Source: an uncultured Prevotellaceae bacterium
GTDB lineage: Bacteria > Bacteroidota > Bacteroidia > Bacteroidales > Bacteroidaceae
Reading direction: 5' to 3'
DNA length: 5,758 bases
Assembly: GCA_900315105.1 (NCBI GenBank)
Contig: OMXX01000175.1
Span: 1 to 5,758, forward strand
The position numbers and the translations under genes are program-made. The notes below the pieces were generated by a model, which did no database searches, was not told where the DNA came from, and saw only the letters and a program-made list of their open reading frames with translations. Position 1 is the first letter of the stretch. Each line of letters opens with the position of its first letter. Shown one piece after another: positions 1-5,758 of the stretch.

Positions 1-5
1 GGGAT

Positions 6-27
6 AAGGGATATACCCTTCTTTTTC
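6..27 (+). terminator. Weak hairpin with T-rich tail, possible terminator of an upstream gene
   Basis: A five-base-pair stem (AAGGG at 6-10 against CCCTT at 16-20) with a five-base loop is followed by CTTTTTCT. This is the minimal shape of an intrinsic terminator for a rightward gene ending left of the window. The stem is short and A/T-closed, and no coding sequence is visible before it, so the call is tentative. Confidence 0.25.
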
Positions 28-101
28 TATAGATGTATTACCGTCTTTGGTTAGGCAGCGGCATCCGCCCGCCACGGACAATCCCCCTTGGGCCGAAATT
101 A

Positions 102-132
102 TTGGGCAATCAAGAAAACAATTGTACTTTTG
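102..132 (+). promoter_or_regulatory. Bacteroidota-type promoter (TTG / TACTTTTG)
   Basis: TACTTTTG at 125-132 matches the Bacteroidota -7 consensus TAnnTTTG. A TTG at 102-104 lies 20 bases upstream, within the usual spacing for the -33 element. Transcription would start near 138-142 and run into the short broken frame at 157-408, then into the DUF262 operon starting at 424, giving a leader of about 280 bases. It is the best-formed rightward promoter in the window and so the likeliest driver of the operon, although a second candidate -7 lies closer at 323-330. Confidence 0.5.
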
Positions 133-156
133 TAGTCCACAAATGGAAAACAGACA

Positions 157-408
157 ATGGACAAGACTACGTTCAAGCAGGAGATAATGGATTATAAGAT
201 ATTAGAAGAGGAAAGTCTCACTAGGTAGCAGATGTTGAAGATGAAAAAGGCTATATTCGCAAAATTTTATGTCCAATCTGAAGAAAAAGTCATTAAAAAG
301 GTAACTATTATAAATTTTATATTAATTTTGTGACTGAAGTCGATTAAAAAGACTAAATACGAAACAACAGAATTTGTTAAATTGCACCCAGTAAAAGTGT
401 ATCAATAG
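157..408 (+). pseudogene. Short coding-like frame with two internal stops, unrecognised
   Basis: Fifteen bases after the expected transcription start an ATG opens a frame beginning MDKTTFKQEIMDYKILEEES. It meets TAG at 226-228, continues as QMLKMKKAIFAKFYVQSEEK to TGA at 331-333, then continues in the same frame (LKSIKKTKYETTEFVKLHPV) to TAG at 406-408. The uninterrupted sense would be about 80 residues, basic and lysine-rich, with no motif I recognise. It lies just behind a good promoter and ends 15 bases before the DUF262 operon, in the same frame as its start codon. It could be a decayed small gene of the locus, such as a regulator or antitoxin, or a leader with short translated peptides. 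It could also be chance, since AT-rich DNA rich in AAA/GAA codons easily looks coding. A restart at ATG 232 would give a 33-residue peptide. Confidence 0.3.
323..330 (+). promoter_or_regulatory. Candidate second -7 element (TAATTTTG) before the DUF262 operon
   Basis: TAATTTTG matches TAnnTTTG exactly and sits in a very A/T-rich stretch about 95 bases before the first DUF262 start. No TTG or TTTG is present 17-23 bases upstream, so the -33 half is missing. It may be a secondary promoter giving the operon a short leader, or a chance match in AT-rich DNA. Confidence 0.28.
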
Positions 409-423
409 TAAATATAAACGAAA

Positions 424-2409
424 ATGTCAATTGAAAAAGCTAATAACAATTCGTCAATGCCGCCAAAGCCACGAGAGCTGCGGATTGTGGGCGTAAGTCA
501 CATTAAAAGTTTTATCAAAGGTTTGACTTTCAATGTGCCTTCTTACCAGAGAGGATATCGTTGGGAACGCCGCCAAGTGAGGCAACTCCTTGCAGACATC
601 ATGATAAACCATCAATCGTGGTCTTATTATCTACAACCCATTGTAGTGGCACATCGAGGGAAAATAGGCGACAATGAAGTATATGACTTGATAGATGGTC
701 AGCAAAGAATGACGACTCTCTATCTAATTTATCATGCTCTTCAGCAACTTATAGTCGATAGGAAAAAAGCGGCCGAAGGATCGCCTCAGCTTAAGGTTAT
801 ATTGAACAATTTAATGTTCGATAAGAAATTCGACATCGTGCCTGGATATGATGTTATCTACGAAACTCGATCCGACAGTGCCGATTTTTTAAAGAACATA
901 CATGAGAAATCCGTGGAGGAAGCCAGTGTGTATCCGGATTTCTTATATATGTGGCATGCTTATCATGAAATAACAGACTGGTTGAATGGATCTTCCGGCA
1001 ATGATCGATATCAGGACCGTGCAACCCGAATTGCAGATGCTCTGCAAAATGAGGTGAAGATTATATGGTATGAGATTGCAAGCGACGTAAACAGTTGGAA
1101 AAAATTCGCCGACCTCAATGTCGGTAAGATTCCCCTTACCAACTCTGAACTGATCAAGGCACTATTCTTGCGGTCGGATCAGGATAACGGTATCAAGGAG
1201 TATGAGAAGGACATCATTGTCGATCAATGGGATTCCATAGAGCGCAGTCTTGCTGATCCTGAATTTTGGGCATTTCTCACTAACCGGAAACAGTCAGATT
1301 TTCAGACGCGAATTGATTTGATCTTCAATATCATTAGTGGGAAAACTGATATCAATGACCCATTCGGCACATTTCACTATTTTAATGAAGAATTTGAGAA
1401 TCAAAAGAAGATCGGCTCCTGGAAAGGTAAGGCAACTTGGGATGATATTTATGCACAATATCATTTGTTGCACGACTGGTTCAAGGATAGATCGCTCTAT
1501 CATCGAATAGGTTTTCTAAATACATTCCCGGACAAGGGTGAGACAAATATCCTGCATACACTCATCACTTTGTGCAAAAACATGTCGCACGAAGAATTTT
1601 CGGCCGAATTGGACAAAAGAATTAAAAATAAGATTAAGCTCGGCGAAGACGGCTCTATTAGAGGTCTAAACTACAATAATAATAAGCCAGAGATTCTAAA
1701 GGTTCTTACACTCTTCAACGTCCTCACGATGAATAGAATGAAGGATCCTTCGGCTAGATACTCTTTTAACCACCATAAGAATATTAAGGGCGGCTGGAGC
1801 CTAGAGCATATTCATGCGCAGAACTCAGAGGAATTGACACATAAGGACCAGTGGATTTTATGGATAGAGCTTCACAAAGAATCACTCAACCGTTTTAAAC
1901 TTCTTAGTAAGGCTCTCGATGCAACTCCTGAAGAACTAACGAAGATTGATGGGCTAAAAGACGAAATGGATAAGTTCCTCGAACAACCGGAATTAATGTC
2001 ACAAGCCAAATTCAATGAGATTTCTCAGAAATTTTACGCCACAGCCACCTCTGCATCCGAGACTCATCTAGGCGCTCAATACAAGGATGAGATGGCAAAT
2101 ATGGCGCTTTTAGGAAAGTGGGATAATTCTGCCCTCAGCAATTCTGTGTTTGATGTAAAACGAACAAAGTTGATGGAGATGACAGAGATCAGCTTCATCC
2201 CCGTATGCACTCGGCGCGTCTTCATGAAGATGTATGGCGACAAAGAGAACTTCCAAACCTATTTCTGGGGTGACAAAGACCGTGATGCTTACATCGATGC
2301 CATTGAGGACACTCTTGCGGATTACCTTCCAATTGGTTATAAGAAAGACAAAGAGTATCGCAAAGAAAACGAACAAAACAATCAAAATAAAAATAATGAA
2401 CACGAATAA
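424..2409 (+). CDS. DUF262-DUF1524 fusion protein: GmrSD-like nucleotidase/His-Me finger nuclease
   Basis: A 661-residue protein with two recognisable parts. The N-terminal DUF262 domain (about 20-250) shows PSYQRGYRW at 39-47, the signature IDGQQRMTTL at 90-99 (DGQQR 91-95) and the closing motif FADLNVGKIPLTNSELIKAL at 228-247. DUF262 belongs to the ParB/Srx-like fold, and in GmrS-type enzymes it is tied to nucleotide hydrolysis. The C-terminal DUF1524 region carries LEHIHAQN at 460-467 and MALLGKWDNSALSNSVFDVK at 560-579, the pattern of a His-Me finger (HNH-like) nuclease, with His462, His464, Asn568 and Asn573 as likely site residues. Known GmrSD and BrxU enzymes cut modified DNA, so phage restriction is the leading inference. 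The length suits a fused GmrSD-like protein. The tail (about 640-661) is Lys/Asn/Glu-rich and overlaps the next gene by 14 bases. The ATG at 424 follows an A-rich leader without Shine-Dalgarno, usual in Bacteroidota. The domains are secure, the target is not. Confidence 0.92.
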   Translation: MSIEKANNNSSMPPKPRELRIVGVSHIKSFIKGLTFNVPSYQRGYRWERRQVRQLLADIMINHQSWSYYLQPIVVAHRGKIGDNEVYDLIDGQQRMTTLYLIYHALQQLIVDRKKAAEGSPQLKVILNNLMFDKKFDIVPGYDVIYETRSDSADFLKNIHEKSVEEASVYPDFLYMWHAYHEITDWLNGSSGNDRYQDRATRIADALQNEVKIIWYEIASDVNSWKKFADLNVGKIPLTNSELIKALFLRSDQDNGIKEYEKDIIVDQWDSIERSLADPEFWAFLTNRKQSDFQTRIDLIFNIISGKTDINDPFGTFHYFNEEFENQKKIGSWKGKATWDDIYAQYHLLHDWFKDRSLYHRIGFLNTFPDKGETNILHTLITLCKNMSHEEFSAELDKRIKNKIKLGEDGSIRGLNYNNNKPEILKVLTLFNVLTMNRMKDPSARYSFNHHKNIKGGWSLEHIHAQNSEELTHKDQWILWIELHKESLNRFKLLSKALDATPEELTKIDGLKDEMDKFLEQPELMSQAKFNEISQKFYATATSASETHLGAQYKDEMANMALLGKWDNSALSNSVFDVKRTKLMEMTEISFIPVCTRRVFMKMYGDKENFQTYFWGDKDRDAYIDAIEDTLADYLPIGYKKDKEYRKENEQNNQNKNNEHE

Positions 2410-4612
2410 TTCAACACAGAATACTGTTGGTACCATAACGACCTTTTATGAACTCTTCAATGATCCGAATGAAGGCTTTGACCGCGTCGTGATTCCTAAG
2501 ATTCAACGTGACTATGCACAGGGAAGAGATGTTAACGCTGAAATCCGGAGACGCTTTCTGTCAACTTTATTCGGGACTATTGACAATGATGACTCGAAGC
2601 CTATAGAACTTGATTTTGTCTATGGTCGTCGGACAAAAACGCCAGGCGACAGATGTTTTTATCCTATTGATGGACAACAGCGCCTGACAACATTGTTTTT
2701 GCTCTACCTCTATGTTAGTCGAAGGGCGGGTGAAGAAGCTTTTGCTGATGCTGATTTCCTTTCTAAATTCAGCTATGAAACCCGCGACAGTTGCAAGAAA
2801 TTCTGCAAACGCCTTGTGGACACAGCGCCTGAGAAATTTGACGATATCGTAGGTTATCTGCGCGACCAATGGTGGTTTACAAGCGAGGAAATGAGCGATC
2901 CGACAATCAGCGGCATGCTCAATACACTGGGCGACATTCATCAGCATTTTATGAATTGGACTCCCGAGAAGATGCAAAATGTGTGGATCCGACTGAAGAA
3001 AAACATCACCTTTTGGCGACTCTATCTGGATGATCTCCAAACCACAGATGACCTTTATATTAAGATGAATTCGCGCGGAAAACCTTTAACTAGTTTTGAA
3101 CACTTTAAGGCTGAAGTTGAGAGCTATACTCACGTTAATGACGAGTTCTCTAAGAAGATTGACACGGAATGGACTAACTTGTTGTGGGCTTACAGAGACA
3201 AAAAGAAAGACGCTGATCCTAAGAAATACATGGACAATGGACTTGATGTTCGTTTCATCAATCTATTTTGCAATTTCATGATTCTTGAAGGGCTGAAGCA
3301 GGGAACTGCCTACGGAGATTTAATAGAAAAAAGTCCACTTGAACTTGCCGATATGGTCCTTAAGCCGAATCCGAAACTGATAGGTCGCTTTACACGAATT
3401 ATGGACTTCTTCTGTACGCTTGACAATGTGAAGCAATGGTTTGAAGGCATATTTACAACAGAAAGCTACGAATATTCACAAGACCATGATAGAATTTATC
3501 TGTCAGATTTCAAAACGGTTGATATTCTCGAACTATCCACTATGGACGGACGACGTACTTTGCGTGAGTTACTGTTCATAGAACTTTTCTTTGAATATTC
3601 GGCGAGAACTCAAAATTGGGATATTCATGAGGAGGCACGAATCGTTCGTAACTTGGCCTTCAATTCTCCTGATGAGATTCGTGAACCAAATATGCAAGAC
3701 CTCATTTCGATTATTGATCTAATTGTTGCTGATGGTCGAATCAGTGAATCGATTATTAAGACAAATGGTAACTACCGTCAACGTCAAAAAGAACTTGAAG
3801 GCGAGAAGAGGACCTGGATGGATATTAACCCGAACGACGCTCAACTCCTCTTGGATTTGGAGAACCATAGCCTTATTCGAGGGAATGGTGAGATATTTAA
3901 GAAGAACGAAACGTTCGATGTCAAGCATATGCAGCTTTTTAAAGATCGTTTTCAGCCCTCCACTGACTCAAAAGTTTTCTTTACAGAGATTGAGCGTGCC
4001 ATGTTGACTTGTGGTGATTATGCGCCCTTTATTTCTTCAAGATGGCTCTATGGTGGTACAAATTGGGATAAATGGCGCGACGAGGTGTTCGCCAACGTCA
4101 ATCAGAACCCAGATTTGCGAAATGTGCTCTTCGATATGTTGGATGCATATGCCGGATGCAAAACAATTGATGATGTCCGCGCAGAAACTGAAAGAAGACT
4201 GGGTGCCATGGCCGACGAGAAGCAATTTACTTGGCCCTACTATATGGCTCGCTATAGCGGCATGCGCCATACCGAGAGTGGCCGTTATGCTGATAGAGGC
4301 AACAGCAATAGCCTGAAATACAACCGCCAGATGATGAACCGCTCACAATTTAACGGAAAGAACTGGAATCCATACCTCTTCTGTATACAGCGTGAACTCA
4401 ATAATGTAGCGGTTTTGGAAGATTATGATGCCCTGTTGTTGATTCCTTCTAAGAATCTGAGAATAAGAGCAGAGGAAAATTCTTTTGTTGTTTTGTTCCC
4501 CGATGGAGCTTCTCGCGAATATACAGTTCCTAAAAACGCTGTTTCTTCCATGAGTGGCATCGATGCAGTTGACCGTATAGAATGGTTCAAGGCGAAAATA
4601 GAAGAATTATAA
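2396..4612 (+). CDS. DUF262 protein without HNH motif, partner of the preceding nuclease
   Basis: A 738-residue cytoplasmic protein. The DUF262 domain fills roughly residues 12-245: IPKIQRDYAQGR at 33-44, YPIDGQQRLTTLFLLY at 89-104 (DGQQR 92-96) and LYIKMNSRGKPLTSFEHFKA at 220-239. These motifs differ from those of the upstream protein (IQRDYAQGR against YQRGYRW), so this is a distant subfamily rather than a recent duplicate. The remaining ~490 residues are largely helical in appearance and end in an aromatic-rich region (WPYYMARY 613-620, NGKNWNPYLF 653-662). No EHxxxQ-type DUF1524 motif is seen. The start is set at ATG 2396. An in-frame ATG at 2234 would add 54 low-complexity Lys/Thr/Ile residues lying wholly over the upstream gene, and AATAAAAATA before 2396 fits a Bacteroidota start. 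The 14-base overlap suggests coupled translation and a shared complex. A role in sensing or gating the nuclease is an inference. Confidence 0.9.
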   Translation: MNTNNSTQNTVGTITTFYELFNDPNEGFDRVVIPKIQRDYAQGRDVNAEIRRRFLSTLFGTIDNDDSKPIELDFVYGRRTKTPGDRCFYPIDGQQRLTTLFLLYLYVSRRAGEEAFADADFLSKFSYETRDSCKKFCKRLVDTAPEKFDDIVGYLRDQWWFTSEEMSDPTISGMLNTLGDIHQHFMNWTPEKMQNVWIRLKKNITFWRLYLDDLQTTDDLYIKMNSRGKPLTSFEHFKAEVESYTHVNDEFSKKIDTEWTNLLWAYRDKKKDADPKKYMDNGLDVRFINLFCNFMILEGLKQGTAYGDLIEKSPLELADMVLKPNPKLIGRFTRIMDFFCTLDNVKQWFEGIFTTESYEYSQDHDRIYLSDFKTVDILELSTMDGRRTLRELLFIELFFEYSARTQNWDIHEEARIVRNLAFNSPDEIREPNMQDLISIIDLIVADGRISESIIKTNGNYRQRQKELEGEKRTWMDINPNDAQLLLDLENHSLIRGNGEIFKKNETFDVKHMQLFKDRFQPSTDSKVFFTEIERAMLTCGDYAPFISSRWLYGGTNWDKWRDEVFANVNQNPDLRNVLFDMLDAYAGCKTIDDVRAETERRLGAMADEKQFTWPYYMARYSGMRHTESGRYADRGNSNSLKYNRQMMNRSQFNGKNWNPYLFCIQRELNNVAVLEDYDALLLIPSKNLRIRAEENSFVVLFPDGASREYTVPKNAVSSMSGIDAVDRIEWFKAKIEEL

Positions 4613-4631
4613 AGGATTAAATAAGCCCTTG

Positions 4632-4727
4632 ATTCGGCAATTAAGTGTGTGTGATTCGTTATTAAATTTTTTATTAATCTCTGAGGGACGATAAGTTCCT
4701 CAGAGACTTGTCAATTGCCGAATTTTT
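4632..4727 (+). terminator. Nested inverted repeat plus T-run, likely operon terminator
   Basis: Twenty bases after the second DUF262 stop, ATTCGGCAATT (4632-4642) is matched perfectly by AATTGCCGAAT (4713-4723), and AAG 4643-4645 pairs with CTT 4707-4709 across a three-base bulge. The outer stem runs straight into TTTTT at 4723-4727, the arrangement of a rightward intrinsic terminator. An inner hairpin sits directly against the outer right arm. The 32 bases between the left arm and the inner stem are AT-rich and hold a TGTGTGTG run. The size and branching are unusual for a simple terminator, so it may also be the end of an inserted element or a structured 3' RNA. Confidence 0.6.
4678..4706 (+). 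repeat. Strong 12-bp hairpin inside the larger inverted repeat
   Basis: TCTCTGAGG (4678-4686) pairs perfectly with CCTCAGAGA (4698-4706). GAC 4687-4689 extends the pairing with GTT 4695-4697, one pair being G-T, and the loop is GATAA (4690-4694). This is the most stable local structure in the window. No T-run follows it directly; the nearest is 16 bases on, after the outer arm. It stacks end to end on the outer stem, because base 4706 pairs in one and base 4707 in the other. Confidence 0.7.
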
Positions 4728-4736
4728 ACTAACTTT

Positions 4737-5051
4737 ATGGTGCTAAAAACAAAGGACAGCAAGAGATATAATGCATTCAATGACATTGACAAGGATGGAC
4801 TGGAGAAAATTGCGAAGATAATCAGTCCGTTGTTCGAGTAAAATCCTTCTTTACTGGATAAAATAAAGTTGCCCGAAGAGAGCGGTAAGGCTTTTATCAA
4901 TGGCAGTGGCCAAGGACTATCTTCTGCATCTCTCTTACAGGCAACTCGTATAGCCTTTTACTACTATTCTACGAATGAGGGCTGATGAATAGCCGGCATC
5001 ATCAATTTGCACGCTGACAACACCGGCAATTTTTATTTCCAATCTATTTTA
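4737..5051 (+). pseudogene. Decayed protein-coding frame with three in-frame stops, family unknown
   Basis: Ten bases after the terminator T-run an ATG opens a frame reading MVLKTKDSKRYNAFNDIDKD, then GLEKIAKIISPLFE, to TAA at 4839-4841. The same frame goes on as NPSLLDKIKLPEESGKAF and GSGQGLSSASLLQATRIAFY to a double TGA at 4983-4988, then IAGIINLHADNTGNFYFQSI across the 3' end of the leftward gene. About 100 codons keep a protein-like composition (Gly/Ser turn, mixed amphipathic segments) in one frame, which chance would seldom give. I read it as a former gene, or the N-terminal fragment of one, inactivated by nonsense changes and cut off near 5050. I do not recognise the family. The opposite strand has an open frame at 4700-4900, but its composition looks like a reverse shadow. 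Sequencing error at two sites, or two short real genes, would be alternatives. Confidence 0.5.
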
Positions 5052-5614
5052 ATGTCACGAAGGCTAAAGTATGTTGCGCCTCCACCTCCATAGGAAGATA
5101 TATTAGAGATGCGGGTATTAACTGGCACACCTGTGAACATCATGGTAATTTTCGTATTGATGTTATGCCGTAGGACTTCATAGTTGCTTAGTCCGCCAAC
5201 GGACACGGAATCATCATGGCACATATATATGTTACCATCATAATCATTGAAAGATGCTCCATGAAGGATGCCTGGGTATGCATCTTGTCCCAAGTTGAGA
5301 GCCATCAGAGTAACCTTGACATTGCCGGTCTTACGGTCTCCGATAGCTGAAACGATGCCATATTTGACACAGTCGACTGTCACAGAAAGAATCTGTCGAA
5401 TGTCCAACTGTTTCTTGTACTCAGCGTTCCTGTCTGCAAGCTCATTAAGACGGAATTGCATGGTGGCAATCTGACCTTGCAAGGTCTCTACTTGTCCTTT
5501 CAGGGTCCTGGCATCTTCTTCGAGAGCCTTTACACGTTCCTCAACCTTAACGGTTTGTCCAAGCATGGTGGCAGAGAAAGCCACGCACATGATAAGCGTA
5601 ATGATTTTCTTCAT
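5033..5614 (-). CDS. Secreted coiled-coil protein of unknown function
   Basis: A 193-residue leftward protein. Residues 1-19 or 1-20 form a Sec signal peptide: MKK, a hydrophobic core, and likely cleavage around MLG-Q-T. There is no lipobox cysteine at that site, so it should be periplasmic or exported rather than a lipoprotein. Residues 24-72 form a textbook coiled coil: V28, L31, A35, L38, V42, L45, I49, M52, L56, L59 follow an unbroken 3-4 spacing, which predicts a dimer or trimer stalk. Residues about 73-193 look like a small beta-rich domain (KVTLMALNLG, TYFSLRDIKIDWK) with a GGGG run at 176-179 and only two cysteines after the signal (C82, C132). I do not recognise the family. The ATG at 5614 is supported by the signal peptide and by a promoter about 42 bases upstream. 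Nothing links it to the DUF262 pair; it lies convergent to the decayed frame, overlapping its last bases. Confidence 0.85.
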   Translation of the reverse strand: MKKIITLIMCVAFSATMLGQTVKVEERVKALEEDARTLKGQVETLQGQIATMQFRLNELADRNAEYKKQLDIRQILSVTVDCVKYGIVSAIGDRKTGNVKVTLMALNLGQDAYPGILHGASFNDYDGNIYMCHDDSVSVGGLSNYEVLRHNINTKITMMFTGVPVNTRISNISSYGGGGATYFSLRDIKIDWK

Positions 5615-5655
5615 TTGTTACGTTGTTGATGTTATGGTTTTATGCTACTGTTTTG

Positions 5656-5686
5656 CAAATATTGCTGTCCGGTAAAACTTTTCAAA
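5656..5686 (-). promoter_or_regulatory. Leftward Bacteroidota-type promoter for the secreted protein
   Basis: Read on the minus strand, TTTG (5686-5683) is followed after 19 bases by AATATTTG (5663-5656), which differs from TAnnTTTG only in its first base. Transcription would begin around 5650, giving a leader of about 35 bases before the ATG at 5614. Position and spacing suit the leftward gene well. Confidence 0.5.
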
Positions 5687-5697
5687 CAAAACAAATT

Positions 5698-5732
5698 AGG
5701 GCTGACACTTCTCACGAGGTATCAGCCCTTTT
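5698..5732. terminator. Strong hairpin, probable terminator
   Basis: AGGGCTGA (5698-5705) pairs perfectly with TCAGCCCT (5722-5729). Inside, after a C/A mismatch, ACTTC (5707-5711) pairs with GAGGT (5716-5720), including one G-T pair, and the loop is TCAC. TTTT (5729-5732) follows on the plus strand, and AATTTGTTTTG follows on the minus strand. No rightward gene ends nearby, so the likelier role is to end a leftward gene beyond the right edge, insulating the promoter at 5656-5686. Confidence 0.55.
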
Positions 5733-5735
5733 GGT

Positions 5736-5743
5736 TATCTTTG
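5736..5743 (+). promoter_or_regulatory. Candidate -7 element (TATCTTTG) facing right
   Basis: TATCTTTG matches TAnnTTTG exactly and is followed by TTTTGC and an A-run, like many Bacteroidota transcription starts. No TTG lies 17-23 bases upstream, where the hairpin arm sits. It would drive a rightward gene starting outside the window. That would make the hairpin lie between two diverging transcription units, which conflicts with the leftward-terminator reading. Confidence 0.3.
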
Positions 5744-5758
5744 TTTTGCAAAAAAATA

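Noticed and set aside
58..78. Short G/C-rich inverted repeats (GCGG/CCGC, TCCG/CGGA)
   Set aside because: Four-base stems that exclude one another, with no T-run; too weak to call a structure.
157..408. Stop-codon readthrough or altered genetic code explaining the in-frame stops
   Set aside because: The stops are of all three kinds (TAG, TGA, and TAA in the second decayed frame), while the three full genes are uninterrupted; decay is simpler.
2234..2395. In-frame ATG extension adding 54 residues to the second DUF262 protein
   Set aside because: It lies entirely over the coding tail of the first gene, has low-complexity Lys/Thr/Ile composition, and the DUF262 core is already complete from ATG 2396.
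2110..2436. 108-residue minus-strand open frame with a hydrophobic stretch
   Set aside because: The hydrophobic run is the reverse complement of the Lys/Asn-rich tail of the first gene, so the apparent membrane segment is an artefact.
2567..3040. 157-residue minus-strand open frame inside the second DUF262 gene
   Set aside because: Reverse shadow of a well-supported gene; no motif, and no promoter or start context.
4632..4723. Integron attC site or tRNA-like structure
   Set aside because: The arms lack the GTTRRRY/RYYYAAC core sites, and no cloverleaf or CCA-type acceptor can be formed.
4700..4900. 66-residue minus-strand open frame opposite the decayed frame
   Set aside because: Ser/Leu-rich composition is that expected from the complement of Lys/Glu/Asp codons. 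The plus strand reads as more protein-like and starts properly after the terminator.
4978..5705. AGGGCTGA repeated at 4978-4985 and 5698-5705 as possible attachment repeats
   Set aside because: Only eight bases match and the flanks do not continue the similarity; this is expected by chance at this scale.

Overview
The window looks like accessory DNA from a Bacteroidota (Bacteroidales-type) chromosome. The clues are promoter-like TAnnTTTG (-7) motifs, A-rich translation leaders without a clear Shine-Dalgarno sequence, and a secreted protein of Bacteroidales style. No phage structural gene, transposase, integrase, tRNA, rRNA or CRISPR array could be recognised, so the host assignment is an inference.

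Layout. Positions 1-423 hold a weak hairpin, a good Bacteroidota-type promoter (102-132) and a short coding-like frame (157-408) broken by two in-frame stops. The core is a same-strand two-gene operon (424-4612). The first gene is a 661-residue protein with an N-terminal DUF262 domain (ParB/Srx-like nucleotidase, DGQQR motif) and a C-terminal DUF1524 His-Me finger (HNH-like) nuclease. The second is a 738-residue DUF262 protein of a different subfamily with no visible HNH motif. They overlap by 14 bases. The operon ends in an elaborate nested inverted repeat followed by a T-run (4632-4727). After it comes a decayed frame (4737-5051) with three in-frame stops. It runs convergently into a leftward gene (5033-5614) for a secreted coiled-coil protein, which has its own promoter. 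At the right edge are a strong hairpin and a possible rightward -7 element that probably belong to genes outside the window.

How it may work. DUF262 and DUF1524 are the two halves of GmrSD-type, type IV modification-dependent restriction enzymes, and related DUF262 proteins occur in anti-phage systems. The pair here is best read as a candidate two-component defence module: a complete DUF262-nuclease fusion coupled in translation to a second DUF262 protein that may sense, gate or assemble with it. That function is inferred from domain content and gene coupling, not shown by the sequence. Broken reading frames on both sides fit a turnover-prone defence or accessory locus.
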